Source: a virus. From it: 25,077 nt of DNA. Below are positions 15,275 through 22,768 of the stretch, piece by piece. Within the stretch, counting starts at the first letter, position 1; each line of letters opens with the position of its first letter. Location of the stretch: IMG/VR virus record IMGVR_UViG_3300028581_001775, positions 1 to 25,077 of that record, one strand, 5' to 3'. The translations under genes and the position numbers were made by a program. The notes under the pieces are model-generated. The model worked only from the letters and a program-made list of their open reading frames with translations, did not search any database and was not told the DNA's origin.

Positions 15275-16243
15275 AATTTTTATTAAAGTATTCATGTTTT
15301 CATATAATTTCTGAGGACAAGATTTCTCATCCAACTTCACTATTTTCAAATTTCTCTTCAATCTTTCTTTCATAGAATCATCGTAACTATCATCTTTTAT
15401 TCTTTTATGAAACTTTATTATATCCAAAAGATTAGTTTCAAAAATTGGATCGTCAAAATCTATTGTACCGGGATAAGTTGATTTGAAAAGACCATAAACT
15501 GTTTCGATTCCAGTTTCACCAATTCCCCTATTTCCCTGCATAAAGATTGATTTAATATTATCTTTACCATGACCCATTATTTTCTTGAAAAGTTCGAATT
15601 CACTATTTATATCAACAATCTTCTTACCATGTAAGAATCTATCGAAAAATTCTAAAAATTCAGTATCAGTATTTGATTGAAAAATATCATCTTCATCATT
15701 GTGTTGATCAACATAATTGATATAACGTTTGTATTGTTCCGGTAGATAAACTCTTTCATCGTTGAATTTATAATTATACATCATATTCATAAACTTGTAA
15801 TCCAATCCATCAAAATATATTTTTTGATAAATATCACTATCACAAGATACAATGAATACAGATTCACCTTTTTTATTTAGTTTATCGGTAACAAAAGCGA
15901 TAAGATCATCACCTTCCATTTGGTCAACTTCACATAGATTAACAGTTTTTTTACTATCAACCAAAGTTTTTAATTTTTTGTATTCTTCGTAAACGAACTT
16001 CCAATCAATTAAATCATCCTTTTTTCTTGTTCCCTTGAGTTCTGGGAAGTATTCTTTTCTCCAGTTGGAATGACTATCAGAAATAAAGAAAGTGTCTTTA
16101 AAGTTGAATAGGCGGGTTAAAACGTTAAAATCTCTTTCCAATACATTGTATAGTTCAGAGTATAAGATTTTATTTTTGAATAGGATTTGTATGTTCTTCT
16201 GTAACAGGTAATTACCATCAATTATGAGATTTAAGGAAACCAT
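15272..16243 (-). CDS. rnh: 5'-3' exonuclease / flap nuclease, T4 RNase H-like
   Basis: A 323-residue protein of the FEN/T4 RNase H superfamily, which removes RNA primers from Okazaki fragments. Visible motifs: D9 in LIIDGNYLL; SDSHSNWRKEYFPELKGTRKKDD (residues 55-77; T4 has DNAKSGYWRRDFAYYYKKNRG); the acidic cluster E110, D112, D113 in QMEGDDLIAFV and D135, D137 in VSCDSDIYQ; a C-terminal GHGKDNIKSIF (T4 KGDKKDNVASV) with D228, the helix-hairpin part. T4 RNase H has 305 residues, close to this. The gene is followed by the sorting-domain gene, whose promoter overlaps its stop codon. No exact promoter box was found upstream, only a reversed-orientation GGTATATTAAG near 16262, so it may be expressed earlier than the late genes. 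Confidence 0.85.
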   Translation of the reverse strand: MVSLNLIIDGNYLLQKNIQILFKNKILYSELYNVLERDFNVLTRLFNFKDTFFISDSHSNWRKEYFPELKGTRKKDDLIDWKFVYEEYKKLKTLVDSKKTVNLCEVDQMEGDDLIAFVTDKLNKKGESVFIVSCDSDIYQKIYFDGLDYKFMNMMYNYKFNDERVYLPEQYKRYINYVDQHNDEDDIFQSNTDTEFLEFFDRFLHGKKIVDINSEFELFKKIMGHGKDNIKSIFMQGNRGIGETGIETVYGLFKSTYPGTIDFDDPIFETNLLDIIKFHKRIKDDSYDDSMKERLKRNLKIVKLDEKSCPQKLYENMNTLIKI

Positions 16244-16304
16244 GAAAATTAACTTTTTTCTTAATATACCAATTCATAAGATAAAAGTTTAAACAAAATT
16301 GCAT

Positions 16305-16339
16305 AGTGAAATACCCCACCGAAATAGGGTATTTTCACT
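16305..16339 (-). terminator. Hairpin downstream of the 135-residue gene
   Basis: AGTGAAATACCC (16305-16316) pairs with GGGTATTTTCACT (16327-16339) with one bulged base and a ~10-nt loop. It begins 12 nt after the stop at 16352. There is no good U-run after it on the minus strand, so it may be a weak terminator or a transcript stabiliser. Confidence 0.5.
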
Positions 16340-16351
16340 TTGAATTTTTAA

Positions 16352-16759
16352 TTATTCCCCAAAAAGAGGTAAATCATCATCCGAAAGAATCCAATCAAGT
16401 TTAAGCCTTCTTTCTTCATTAATCATATAGGGAAGAGCATCTTCGTAATCCTTTACCATTCGATCACTTGAACAGATAATCTTACCTTCTTCTTCCATCG
16501 GATGAAGTTTGTTGTTGGGAACTTTGTAGAATTTAACACCATTTGTAGATTCCCTTTCTGTCATTTCAGTACAACAGAAAATAGTACCAATGGGATGATC
16601 TTCCCTGATACTGTGTGAACAAGAGATGTTTAATGTTACATCAAGTGAACTTCCGTATAATTTCTGACCACCCAGAACACGAACACGAATTTTCTTATCC
16701 TTTTTCCTGTTACCATCTGCTTTTTCGTAACAAGTCTTAACATAAAAATAATTTGCCAT
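16352..16759 (-). CDS. Unknown protein, 135 residues
   Basis: A mixed-charge protein with a lysine/arginine-rich N-terminal part (ADGNRKKDKKIRVRVLGGQKLYG), a cysteine-containing core (NISCSHSIREDHPIGTIFCCTEM, GKIICSSDRM) and a C-terminal acidic end (LDWILSDDDLPLFGE). Cysteines at C49, C62, C63 and C96 could form a metal site, but no known finger pattern is seen. Not recognised. It starts at ATG 16759 and is divergent from the GNAT-like gene; no exact TAATATATA is in its leader, while a TAATTTTG box (Bacteroidetes -7 type, TAnnTTTG) is present there, so host-sigma transcription is possible. It shares a strand with the RNase H gene, 108 nt away. Confidence 0.65.
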   Translation of the reverse strand: MANYFYVKTCYEKADGNRKKDKKIRVRVLGGQKLYGSSLDVTLNISCSHSIREDHPIGTIFCCTEMTERESTNGVKFYKVPNNKLHPMEEEGKIICSSDRMVKDYEDALPYMINEERRLKLDWILSDDDLPLFGE

Positions 16760-16787
16760 AATGTTTTGTTTTTGATGATTTGATTAG

Positions 16788-16795
16788 AATACAAA
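16788..16795 (-). promoter_or_regulatory. Possible Bacteroidetes-type -7 box TAATTTTG
   Basis: On the minus strand TAATTTTG fits the primary sigma consensus TAnnTTTG of Bacteroidetes and lies about 28 nt before the ATG at 16759. I see no convincing -33 TTTG. It is of interest because this gene lacks the exact phage box. Confidence 0.3.
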
Positions 16796-16824
16796 ATTAC
16801 GAATATCTATTGGAATAAAAAAAT

Positions 16825-16833
16825 TAATATATA
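16825..16833 (+). promoter_or_regulatory. TAATATATA promoter motif 6 nt before an ATG
   Basis: Exact motif in ATTAATATATAAATTTT directly before the ATG at 16840, nearly the same close arrangement as at 6794. Confidence 0.55.
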
Positions 16834-16839
16834 AATTTT

Positions 16840-17292
16840 ATGAAAACTTACGAACAATTTGTAAACGGTGAATATGAATTAAAATACGAAAAATGGCCAT
16901 GGGAAGGTTATTCCGAAGGTCATGATTCTTGGATTTTATATAAAGAAGGGAAGGCTATAACTGGAATGTCAAATGATAGTGATGATAAAAATAATGTATC
17001 TATTAGAAAAATTGAATCGCACACCGATGAAAAAGGGATTGCAACAAAATTGTTATTTATGTTACTTGATCAGGGTGTTGTTGTTACAACTGGTAAACCA
17101 AATTACAATTCAACAACAGAAAAAGGATATTATTGGAAAAAATCTGTAGTTGAAAAGATTAAAAATAGTGGAGGTAAATACGAATATGAAATTATAGGTA
17201 AAAGTGTTTCAAGAGACGATGACCCATCTTTTATTAATATAAAGGATAAAGATGATAATTATCATTATACTTTCAGAAAAAATAATCCATAA
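16840..17292 (+). CDS. GNAT-like protein with capsid-targeting-like N-terminus (MKTYEQFVNGE)
   Basis: A 150-residue protein. The first 11 residues, MKTYEQFVNGE, closely resemble the T4 internal-protein capsid-targeting peptide (MKTYQEFIAE). The body has a fold pattern reminiscent of GNAT acetyltransferases: SWILYKEGKAITGM, then VSIRKIESHTDEKGIATKLLFMLLDQ (the KGIATKLL stretch is like the acetyl-CoA loop), then VVTTGKPNYNSTTEKGYYWKK. GNAT assignment is tentative because the loop is not a strict Q/R-x-x-G-x-G/A. If correct it would be an enzyme delivered with the virion. The promoter box is almost adjacent to the ATG. It ends just before the GH16 gene and probably shares its transcript. Confidence 0.65.
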   Translation: MKTYEQFVNGEYELKYEKWPWEGYSEGHDSWILYKEGKAITGMSNDSDDKNNVSIRKIESHTDEKGIATKLLFMLLDQGVVVTTGKPNYNSTTEKGYYWKKSVVEKIKNSGGKYEYEIIGKSVSRDDDPSFINIKDKDDNYHYTFRKNNP

Positions 17293-17296
17293 TATT

Positions 17297-18247
17297 ATGT
17301 GTAATTTATTTTACAATATGAGTTTTGGAACATGGTTAACCAACGGATGGTACTATGTTCGTTTTTATTTTAAATCTTGGTTTACAAATTATTTCAAAAA
17401 AGAACACAATAATTCACCTGATAAATTAGGATATACAATGGTTTATGCTGACGAATTTGAACAACCTATTGATTGGAATACTTGGAGATGGTGTGAAGAA
17501 TGGGGATGTGAAAGAGATATGGTGATTTTTAAACAAGAACAAGTTACACAATCCGGAAGTGACGCTGTACTAACATCAGATTTAAATAATGTACCAGATG
17601 AACCACTTGTTAAATCCGGTGGTCTTTATACTTGGAATTTCTTTAATACCAAATACGGTTATTTTGAAACAAGAGAAAAGTTAGCACCGGGTGGACTTAA
17701 ATATTGGCCAGCTTTCTGGTTAAGTTCTTCTGATAGTTGGCCACCGGAAATTGATGTTTTTGAATTAATGGGAAGTGATAGTTCTTATTTCACAATGACT
17801 TTACATTGGAGAAATACTTGGAAAAATGCAAAAGAAATTCAAAAAATATATGATCAAATATATCAAGTATATGGTTATGTTGCAACAGATTTTGATGATA
17901 CTTGTAAATATCTTCAACAAGAACCTTGGGAACAACAAAAAACCGATTTCATAATTGCTTTACAAGCTCAAACACCAATAGAAATGAAAGGTAGAAGATT
18001 GAAATTCTGTCAAAAAGATTTCTTATCAAAAGATTATCATATTTATGCTTGTGAGTGGACAGAAGATAAAGTAGTATGGTATATTGATAATATTGCTGTT
18101 TATAAATTGGATAAACATATTCCAAGTAGAAATATGTTATCATTGATAACTTTTAACTATACTTATGATAAAGAATATGGACCAAATCCAGATGATGTAC
18201 CAATGAGTATGTATTGTGATTATTTTAGAGCATATAAAAAGAAATAA
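17297..18247 (+). CDS. Glycoside hydrolase family 16-like enzyme (endo-beta-glucanase type)
   Basis: The protein carries the GH16 catalytic signature ExDxxE as EIDVFE (E151, D153, E156 counted from the ATG at 17297), in the family context YGYFETREKLAPGGLKYWPAFWLSS upstream and ACEWTEDKVVWYIDN downstream. GH16 enzymes cut beta-1,3/1,4 linkages in laminarin, agar, carrageenan and related polymers. I start at ATG 17297 because AAAAATAATCCATAATATT matches the leader pattern of other genes here; ATG 17318 is possible, and an ATG at 17252 lies inside the previous gene. The aromatic N-terminus (WLTNGWYYVRFYFKSWFTNYF) is not a signal peptide. About 316 residues, a single catalytic domain. In a phage it probably degrades host capsule or biofilm polysaccharide. 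No fibre-attachment module is seen. Confidence 0.85.
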   Translation: MCNLFYNMSFGTWLTNGWYYVRFYFKSWFTNYFKKEHNNSPDKLGYTMVYADEFEQPIDWNTWRWCEEWGCERDMVIFKQEQVTQSGSDAVLTSDLNNVPDEPLVKSGGLYTWNFFNTKYGYFETREKLAPGGLKYWPAFWLSSSDSWPPEIDVFELMGSDSSYFTMTLHWRNTWKNAKEIQKIYDQIYQVYGYVATDFDDTCKYLQQEPWEQQKTDFIIALQAQTPIEMKGRRLKFCQKDFLSKDYHIYACEWTEDKVVWYIDNIAVYKLDKHIPSRNMLSLITFNYTYDKEYGPNPDDVPMSMYCDYFRAYKKK

Positions 18248-18249
18248 GG

Positions 18250-18561
18250 TTAAATTATATATGATACCTTATCAAAACGAGGAATGATAATTGGTTTGCC
18301 ATTTTCATCAACACCCATATTTACATCATAAGAATAGTAAACTGTGATTGAATTTAATTTTTCAATTTTAACTTCGTCACCACCATCTTCGGTAATTAAC
18401 TTTTCTGTTTCGTAATTTAAGTCAACACCCGGTATTTCACCAATTACCAATTGTAAATCTCTTTTAATCTGATTGATATCAACGGTATCTTCGTTTAATT
18501 CATAAAGACTTGAAAAATAATTGTTTATTTGAACTCTTTTGAAATTTGCTAATTCATCCAT
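18250..18561 (-). CDS. Unknown protein, 103 residues
   Basis: A 103-residue acidic protein (MDELANFKRVQINNYFSSLYEL ... IGEIPGVDLNYETEKLI ... NSITVYYSYDVNMG ... GKPIIIPRFDKVSYII). It has a helical first half and a beta-rich end. No family recognised. The ATG at 18561 is 21 nt from an exact promoter box. The stop is 2 nt from the stop of the convergent GH16 gene; no terminator is seen between them. Its promoter places it with the late genes, so a small virion component is possible. Confidence 0.6.
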   Translation of the reverse strand: MDELANFKRVQINNYFSSLYELNEDTVDINQIKRDLQLVIGEIPGVDLNYETEKLITEDGGDEVKIEKLNSITVYYSYDVNMGVDENGKPIIIPRFDKVSYII

Positions 18562-18582
18562 CTTTTATACTTTATTTTGTAT

Positions 18583-18591
18583 TATATATTA
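18583..18591 (-). promoter_or_regulatory. TAATATATA promoter motif for the 103-residue gene
   Basis: Exact motif in TTTAATATATAATAC, 21 nt before the ATG at 18561. Confidence 0.6.
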
Positions 18592-18608
18592 AATATAATG
18601 GTTTTGGT

Positions 18609-20498
18609 TTAAATTTGTTTCTTAATAGTTTTCAATAATTGGGTTTTATTAAATGGTTTAAATATAAAATCATCCGCTCCCATTTCGAATGCTTTACTCC
18701 TATATTCGGATACCGTATATGCTGATTGAATAATAACCTTTATATCTTTATTATAATCCTTTATATCTTTCAATATATCATAACCACTTATATCAGATAA
18801 TCCCAAATCCAATAAAACCACATCAATTTTTTTACTTTTTATTATATCCATTACACCCAATCTAAAACTTGTAAAAACTTTAGCATTGACAGACATCATA
18901 TGTAATTTTAATACTTTGTTTATTTCTATATTATCTTCAACAATAAGTATTTTGAGATCTGTGAAATCAAATTTTTGTTCCTCTTCAGATTCTTCAAATA
19001 TTTGAATTTCAGTATCATCCTTAAATATAAAACCGGTTTCAAAATAAAAACGACTTCCGACACCAATTTCAGATTCTAATTTTATATCCCCAAAACCCAT
19101 CAAACTTACAAGAGATTTTGAAATAGCTAATCCTAAACCATAACCTCTATTATTTTTGCTTATTCCCGGTTGACTTATTTGGATAAATCTATCAAACAAT
19201 CTTGGTTTATTCTCTTCGGAAATTCCACAACCAGTATCTTTGACATATATCTGTAATTTGTTATTACATAACATTTTATATCCAAATTTTATATATCCTT
19301 TTTTGGTAAATTTAATAGCATTTCCGATTAAATTCATCATTATCTGTTTTAATCTATATTTATCAGCAAGAATAAAAACGTTACTATTTATATCAATATC
19401 AATATTTAATTTAATTTTTGATGTTGTTTTTTTCATTTGTTTAGAATATTGAATCTTGAGATCTTGAAAAAATTTGTTTAAATCTATTTCAGATTTTTGT
19501 ACTTTCATCATCTCTGAATCTATTTTTGATATGTCAATAATATCGTTTATAAGATTTGTCAAAATATCACCATTTTTCATTATTATATCTAAATATTCCA
19601 ATCTTTGTTCTTTTGTAACACCATTATCTTTTAATAATTCAGAAAATCCTATAATACTGTTTATTGGTGTTCTTAAATCGTGACTCATATTAGCTAAAAA
19701 GGCTATTTTCATTTGTTCTGATTTTTCAGCTCTTTCTTTTTGTTTAAGTAGTTCATATTCATGTATTTTACGTTCCGTAATATCTAATCCAAATGATATT
19801 ATTCCTATAACTTCATTATTTTCTATAACTTCATTATTTTGCCATAAAATATATTTAATTTCACCATGTTTGGTTATTATAGAATTTTCAAATTCATTAC
19901 TTGACTTTGCATCAGTTAATAAAACACCAAATACCTTTTTAACTTTATCGAGTTCATCTTTTGGTAAAATATTAGTTTCTGTAAACCAATTTTTACCAAT
20001 AATTTCATTTTTACTATAACTAGTTAATTTTTCAGCTGCATTATTGAATATATTTACATTTCCATTTTTATCAAGTCCAACAATCATGACATTCGCGGTA
20101 TTTAAAAGGTTTTCCGCAAATTCTTTTGAATTTAAAAGATTTCTTCTTGTATTTGTTTCATTAGTAATATCTCTTACAATAACAACAACTTCATTATCAT
20201 TATTTTTAACCGTCCTAGAATAATAATGTCTATCACTATTTTTGAATTTTATGGAATATGAATATTCTATTGATTCTCCGGTTTTTATAACTTCTTTTAT
20301 AATACTTTTAAACTCTTTAATAACATTATCACCAAATGGGAGATCTTCAATTTTAGAATTTATATAAATTAAAGATTGTCCATGTTCAGAAAATATACCT
20401 TCACCCGGTTTTATATCTATTATATGTCCATCTGAATCAATTCTGGCAATCATATCAGGTATCACTTCTAATAATGATTTATAATTTTCTATTGTCAT
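18609..20498 (-). CDS. Cytoplasmic hybrid histidine kinase (PAS-PAS-HisKA-HATPase-REC)
   Basis: A 629-residue complete hybrid kinase. PAS domain 1 covers ~1-115 (LLEVIPDMIARIDSDGHII ... VVIVRDIT), PAS domain 2 ~125-243 (LLNTANVMIVGLDKNGNVNIFNNAAEKLTSYS ... ISFGLDITERK). The dimerisation domain has H273 in FLANMSHDLRTPINSIIGFSELL. The ATPase has N-box N393 (MMNLIGNAIKFTKKG), D421-G-x-G (VKDTGCGI), and G452-Y-G-L-G (GLAISKSL). A C-terminal receiver (~515-629) has E521, D522, the phosphorylatable D564 in VLLDLGLSDISGYD, S592 and K614. No membrane segments or signal peptide: a soluble sensor. All phosphotransfer residues are intact. Histidine kinases are rare in phages. No partner regulator or phosphotransfer protein is in the window. 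TATATATAG near 20521 may drive it in the reverse direction. Confidence 0.9.
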   Translation of the reverse strand: MTIENYKSLLEVIPDMIARIDSDGHIIDIKPGEGIFSEHGQSLIYINSKIEDLPFGDNVIKEFKSIIKEVIKTGESIEYSYSIKFKNSDRHYYSRTVKNNDNEVVVIVRDITNETNTRRNLLNSKEFAENLLNTANVMIVGLDKNGNVNIFNNAAEKLTSYSKNEIIGKNWFTETNILPKDELDKVKKVFGVLLTDAKSSNEFENSIITKHGEIKYILWQNNEVIENNEVIGIISFGLDITERKIHEYELLKQKERAEKSEQMKIAFLANMSHDLRTPINSIIGFSELLKDNGVTKEQRLEYLDIIMKNGDILTNLINDIIDISKIDSEMMKVQKSEIDLNKFFQDLKIQYSKQMKKTTSKIKLNIDIDINSNVFILADKYRLKQIMMNLIGNAIKFTKKGYIKFGYKMLCNNKLQIYVKDTGCGISEENKPRLFDRFIQISQPGISKNNRGYGLGLAISKSLVSLMGFGDIKLESEIGVGSRFYFETGFIFKDDTEIQIFEESEEEQKFDFTDLKILIVEDNIEINKVLKLHMMSVNAKVFTSFRLGVMDIIKSKKIDVVLLDLGLSDISGYDILKDIKDYNKDIKVIIQSAYTVSEYRSKAFEMGADDFIFKPFNKTQLLKTIKKQI

Positions 20499-20520
20499 AA
20501 TGATGGAACCAGTTTCTTTC

Positions 20521-20530
20521 TATATATAAA
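20521..20530. promoter_or_regulatory. Shared palindromic TATATATA box between divergent genes
   Basis: CTATATATAAAAA lies 22 nt from the kinase ATG (20498) and 15 nt from the resolvase ATG (20546). TATATATA reads the same on both strands, so it could serve both; it is not an exact TAATATATA. Confidence 0.4.
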
Positions 20531-20545
20531 AATAAAAAATTCAAG

Positions 20546-21277
20546 ATGAATATAGTTGGTATTGATATAAGTAAGAATTCTACTGGTATATCTATAATGA
20601 GGAATGAAGAAATAATACTTTTTAATTTTACAACCACAAAAAAAAGTTATGTGTGGATAAAGAAAGTATTGGATAATATAGATTTCGAGTTCATTACTTA
20701 TACTCATGAAAGTATTAAAAGTTATAGTGAAAAAGAAATTATAAAATTAAGAGAATTTGATAAAGTTTCAGATATTATATTTAATAAAGTATTGGGAAAT
20801 ATTGATAAAACACAAAAAACTTACATATCAATAGAAGGTTATAATTTCGGAAAAAATACTAATTCTATTATAGATATTGTTACCCTATCAACATTAATTC
20901 GTAAGAAATTATATGAAGGAATACCAAATCTTGTTGAAATGGTCATCCTATCACCATTAACAGTTAAAAGTAAAACTTGTGAAATGGTTTATGGTTCAAC
21001 AATTACCGAAACCACTAATAAAAAAGGTGTTAAGAAAATAATCAAGAAAATAAATAAGAGTCCAGACGATATAACAGGAACAAAATTTCAAAAACATGAT
21101 ATGTTAAAAGCAATCATTGATTTAAATGTAGATGTTAAATTAAATCAATTTTTAAAAGATAATAAAGACGAATTATTAAGTTACAAAAATATTCCGAAAC
21201 CTTTTGATGATTTAATTGACGCGATGTTCATAATGTTAATTTTAAAAGATATGATAATTGAAAAGTCTAAAAAATAA
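20546..21277 (+). CDS. RuvC-like Holliday-junction resolvase / RNase H-fold nuclease
   Basis: A 243-residue protein with an RNase H-fold signature like RuvC: D7 in MNIVGIDISKNSTGIS, E97 in TYISIEGYNFGKNTNSIIDIV, then VILSPLTVKSKTC, and the acidic C-terminal set D221, D222, D225 in KPFDDLIDAMFIMLIL. Resolvases of this type cut branched DNA before packaging, a role T4 gives to the unrelated endonuclease VII, which I do not see in the window. It starts 15 nt after a TATATATA box. A lysine-rich stretch (KKGVKKIIKKINK, ~159-171) may contact DNA. The fold is well supported by motif order; the exact biochemical role is inferred. Confidence 0.75.
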   Translation: MNIVGIDISKNSTGISIMRNEEIILFNFTTTKKSYVWIKKVLDNIDFEFITYTHESIKSYSEKEIIKLREFDKVSDIIFNKVLGNIDKTQKTYISIEGYNFGKNTNSIIDIVTLSTLIRKKLYEGIPNLVEMVILSPLTVKSKTCEMVYGSTITETTNKKGVKKIIKKINKSPDDITGTKFQKHDMLKAIIDLNVDVKLNQFLKDNKDELLSYKNIPKPFDDLIDAMFIMLILKDMIIEKSKK

Positions 21278-21279
21278 AT

Positions 21280-21288
21280 TAATATATA
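21280..21288 (+). promoter_or_regulatory. TAATATATA promoter motif for the 21308-23056 gene set
   Basis: Exact motif in ATTAATATATACGAA, 19 nt before the ATG at 21308. Confidence 0.55.
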
Positions 21289-21307
21289 CGAATAAATAAT
21301 TTTTACT

Positions 21308-21790
21308 ATGAAAATGAAAAAATTTCAAAATTTTTGTAATGAAAATTCTAATAATTGGATTCCACGTAAAACAGAAAATAGTTTAACAAGAGATGGAAGT
21401 TTAATATCAATACCTTATGTTATTTTTAACATTGATGGTTGGTATTATGGTGATACTGAAATCAATTGGTCAAGATTAGATTATAGAATGTATAAAGAAT
21501 ACGGAAGAGATTATGGAAAGAAAGATTTCATAGTTATAAATAATTTCACTGGTGAAAAATCAAAGGGAATTTGTACAGATAGTAAAAATGGTGAAAAATT
21601 AGAAATTGAAAATTGGGAAGAATTTAAAACAAATGCTCAAATAGCTTATAGAAAGTGGGATGAATTTCTGGGTCTAAAAGCCTATGATACAAGATGGACT
21701 GATACCAATTATCAAGTGTTAAACAACGCTAAAGATGATACCACGAAAGATAAAATTTTTCAAAAAGGTATTGATTATATAAAGAAATAA
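21308..21790 (+). CDS. Unknown protein with capsid-targeting-like N-terminus (MKKFQNFCNEN)
   Basis: A 160-residue protein whose N-terminus, MKMKKFQNFCNEN, fits the MK(T/K)(F/Y)xxF-NE pattern of others here; the alternative ATG at 21314 gives MKKFQNFCNE and aligns better. The body is tryptophan-rich (NNWIPRKTEN, GWYYGDTEINWSRLDYRM, IENWEEFKTNAQIAYRKWDEFLGLKAYDTRW), with no recognised catalytic motif. It is the first gene of a unit with 21797 and 22765; the next gene begins 6 nt after its stop. Possible virion-internal protein, by inference from the N-terminus. Confidence 0.65.
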   Translation: MKMKKFQNFCNENSNNWIPRKTENSLTRDGSLISIPYVIFNIDGWYYGDTEINWSRLDYRMYKEYGRDYGKKDFIVINNFTGEKSKGICTDSKNGEKLEIENWEEFKTNAQIAYRKWDEFLGLKAYDTRWTDTNYQVLNNAKDDTTKDKIFQKGIDYIKK

Positions 21791-21796
21791 AGAAAA

Positions 21797-22768
21797 ATGA
21801 CCAACCCATATACCAACCCGTACGATTCATACAACAACATGACAGATGTTGCTTTTATACCTAAGTATAATTGGACATTAAATGAAAGAAATATAATTAC
21901 AGAAGCACAACTTAATGATGATTTGGTTCCGGGGTTTCCTATTAACAAACTATTGAAATTTACACCACAAATGGAAAATAAATTGGAACCATTGTTAATT
22001 AAAGCGATTCAGTATGGAATGGCGTTAACAATTAGTTATAGGGGTGATAAAGATAAATGGCGTGGTGGTCGTATCAGAACAATATACCCAATGGCACTTG
22101 GTATTAATGCAAACACAAAAAATAAACTTCTTAGAACCTTTCATGTCGAAGGTTGGTCTGTTCATAAGAAAAAAGAAGTTAATGACGAATGGAGATTAAT
22201 GAAAACGGTAAATATTTTATCTATTATGTTTACTGGGAATTTTTATCGTATGGCACCTGCTGGTTATCGTTTGAATGATAGAGTTATGACAGAAAGAATG
22301 ATTTGTCAAGCTGATTTTTCTACAATTAGAAGAAATCAACAATCATTATTAAATGAAGGTAAAATTGAACAAGTTGTAGAAAGACAAGATAAAAAATTAC
22401 AAGCTCTTAACCTTAACAGATCTTTGGATTTGAAAAAACCATTCGAAGGTTTCGAAAAGAAAGATATTGATAAAATAGAAATAACAGTTTTGAAATCGAT
22501 ATTAACAAAATCTGAAAACAATTATATTGCAATTGTTGGTGTTAGAGGTATTAGAAATCATAGAGTTAGAGTATTCACAAAAGAAAGTGGTGGATCAAGA
22601 GAGTTGGGTAATTATATGGTTGTTAGATACTTAACAAAGAGTCCAAACAATCCGACATTTTTAATAGAAACATCAGTACAAGCTCAAGACCAAGTTGAAA
22701 GACCGTGTACAATGATTGATGGTAAAGCTGAATTTCCGATGTTTAAATTTGAAGGTTTTATAAGATGA
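21797..22768 (+). CDS. Unknown 323-residue protein, possibly WYL/SH3-like
   Basis: A protein with two beta-rich parts joined by a helical middle. Residues ~64-120 (LLIKAIQYGMALTISYRGDKDKWRGGRIRTIYPMALGI ... LLRTFHVEGWSV) resemble a WYL-type ligand-binding domain (A-I-x-x-x-x-x-L-x-I-x-Y-x-G, then R-x-I-x-P and a following strand). The C-terminal part (IAIVGVRGIRNHRVRVFTKESGGSRELGNYMVVRYL) is also strand-rich. The N-terminus is Asn/Tyr-rich (MTNPYTNPYDSYNNMTD). The resemblance is weak, so I give no function. It ends in ATGA, with its stop overlapping the start of the next gene at 22765, implying translational coupling with the CTS-bearing protein. Confidence 0.6.
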   Translation: MTNPYTNPYDSYNNMTDVAFIPKYNWTLNERNIITEAQLNDDLVPGFPINKLLKFTPQMENKLEPLLIKAIQYGMALTISYRGDKDKWRGGRIRTIYPMALGINANTKNKLLRTFHVEGWSVHKKKEVNDEWRLMKTVNILSIMFTGNFYRMAPAGYRLNDRVMTERMICQADFSTIRRNQQSLLNEGKIEQVVERQDKKLQALNLNRSLDLKKPFEGFEKKDIDKIEITVLKSILTKSENNYIAIVGVRGIRNHRVRVFTKESGGSRELGNYMVVRYLTKSPNNPTFLIETSVQAQDQVERPCTMIDGKAEFPMFKFEGFIR

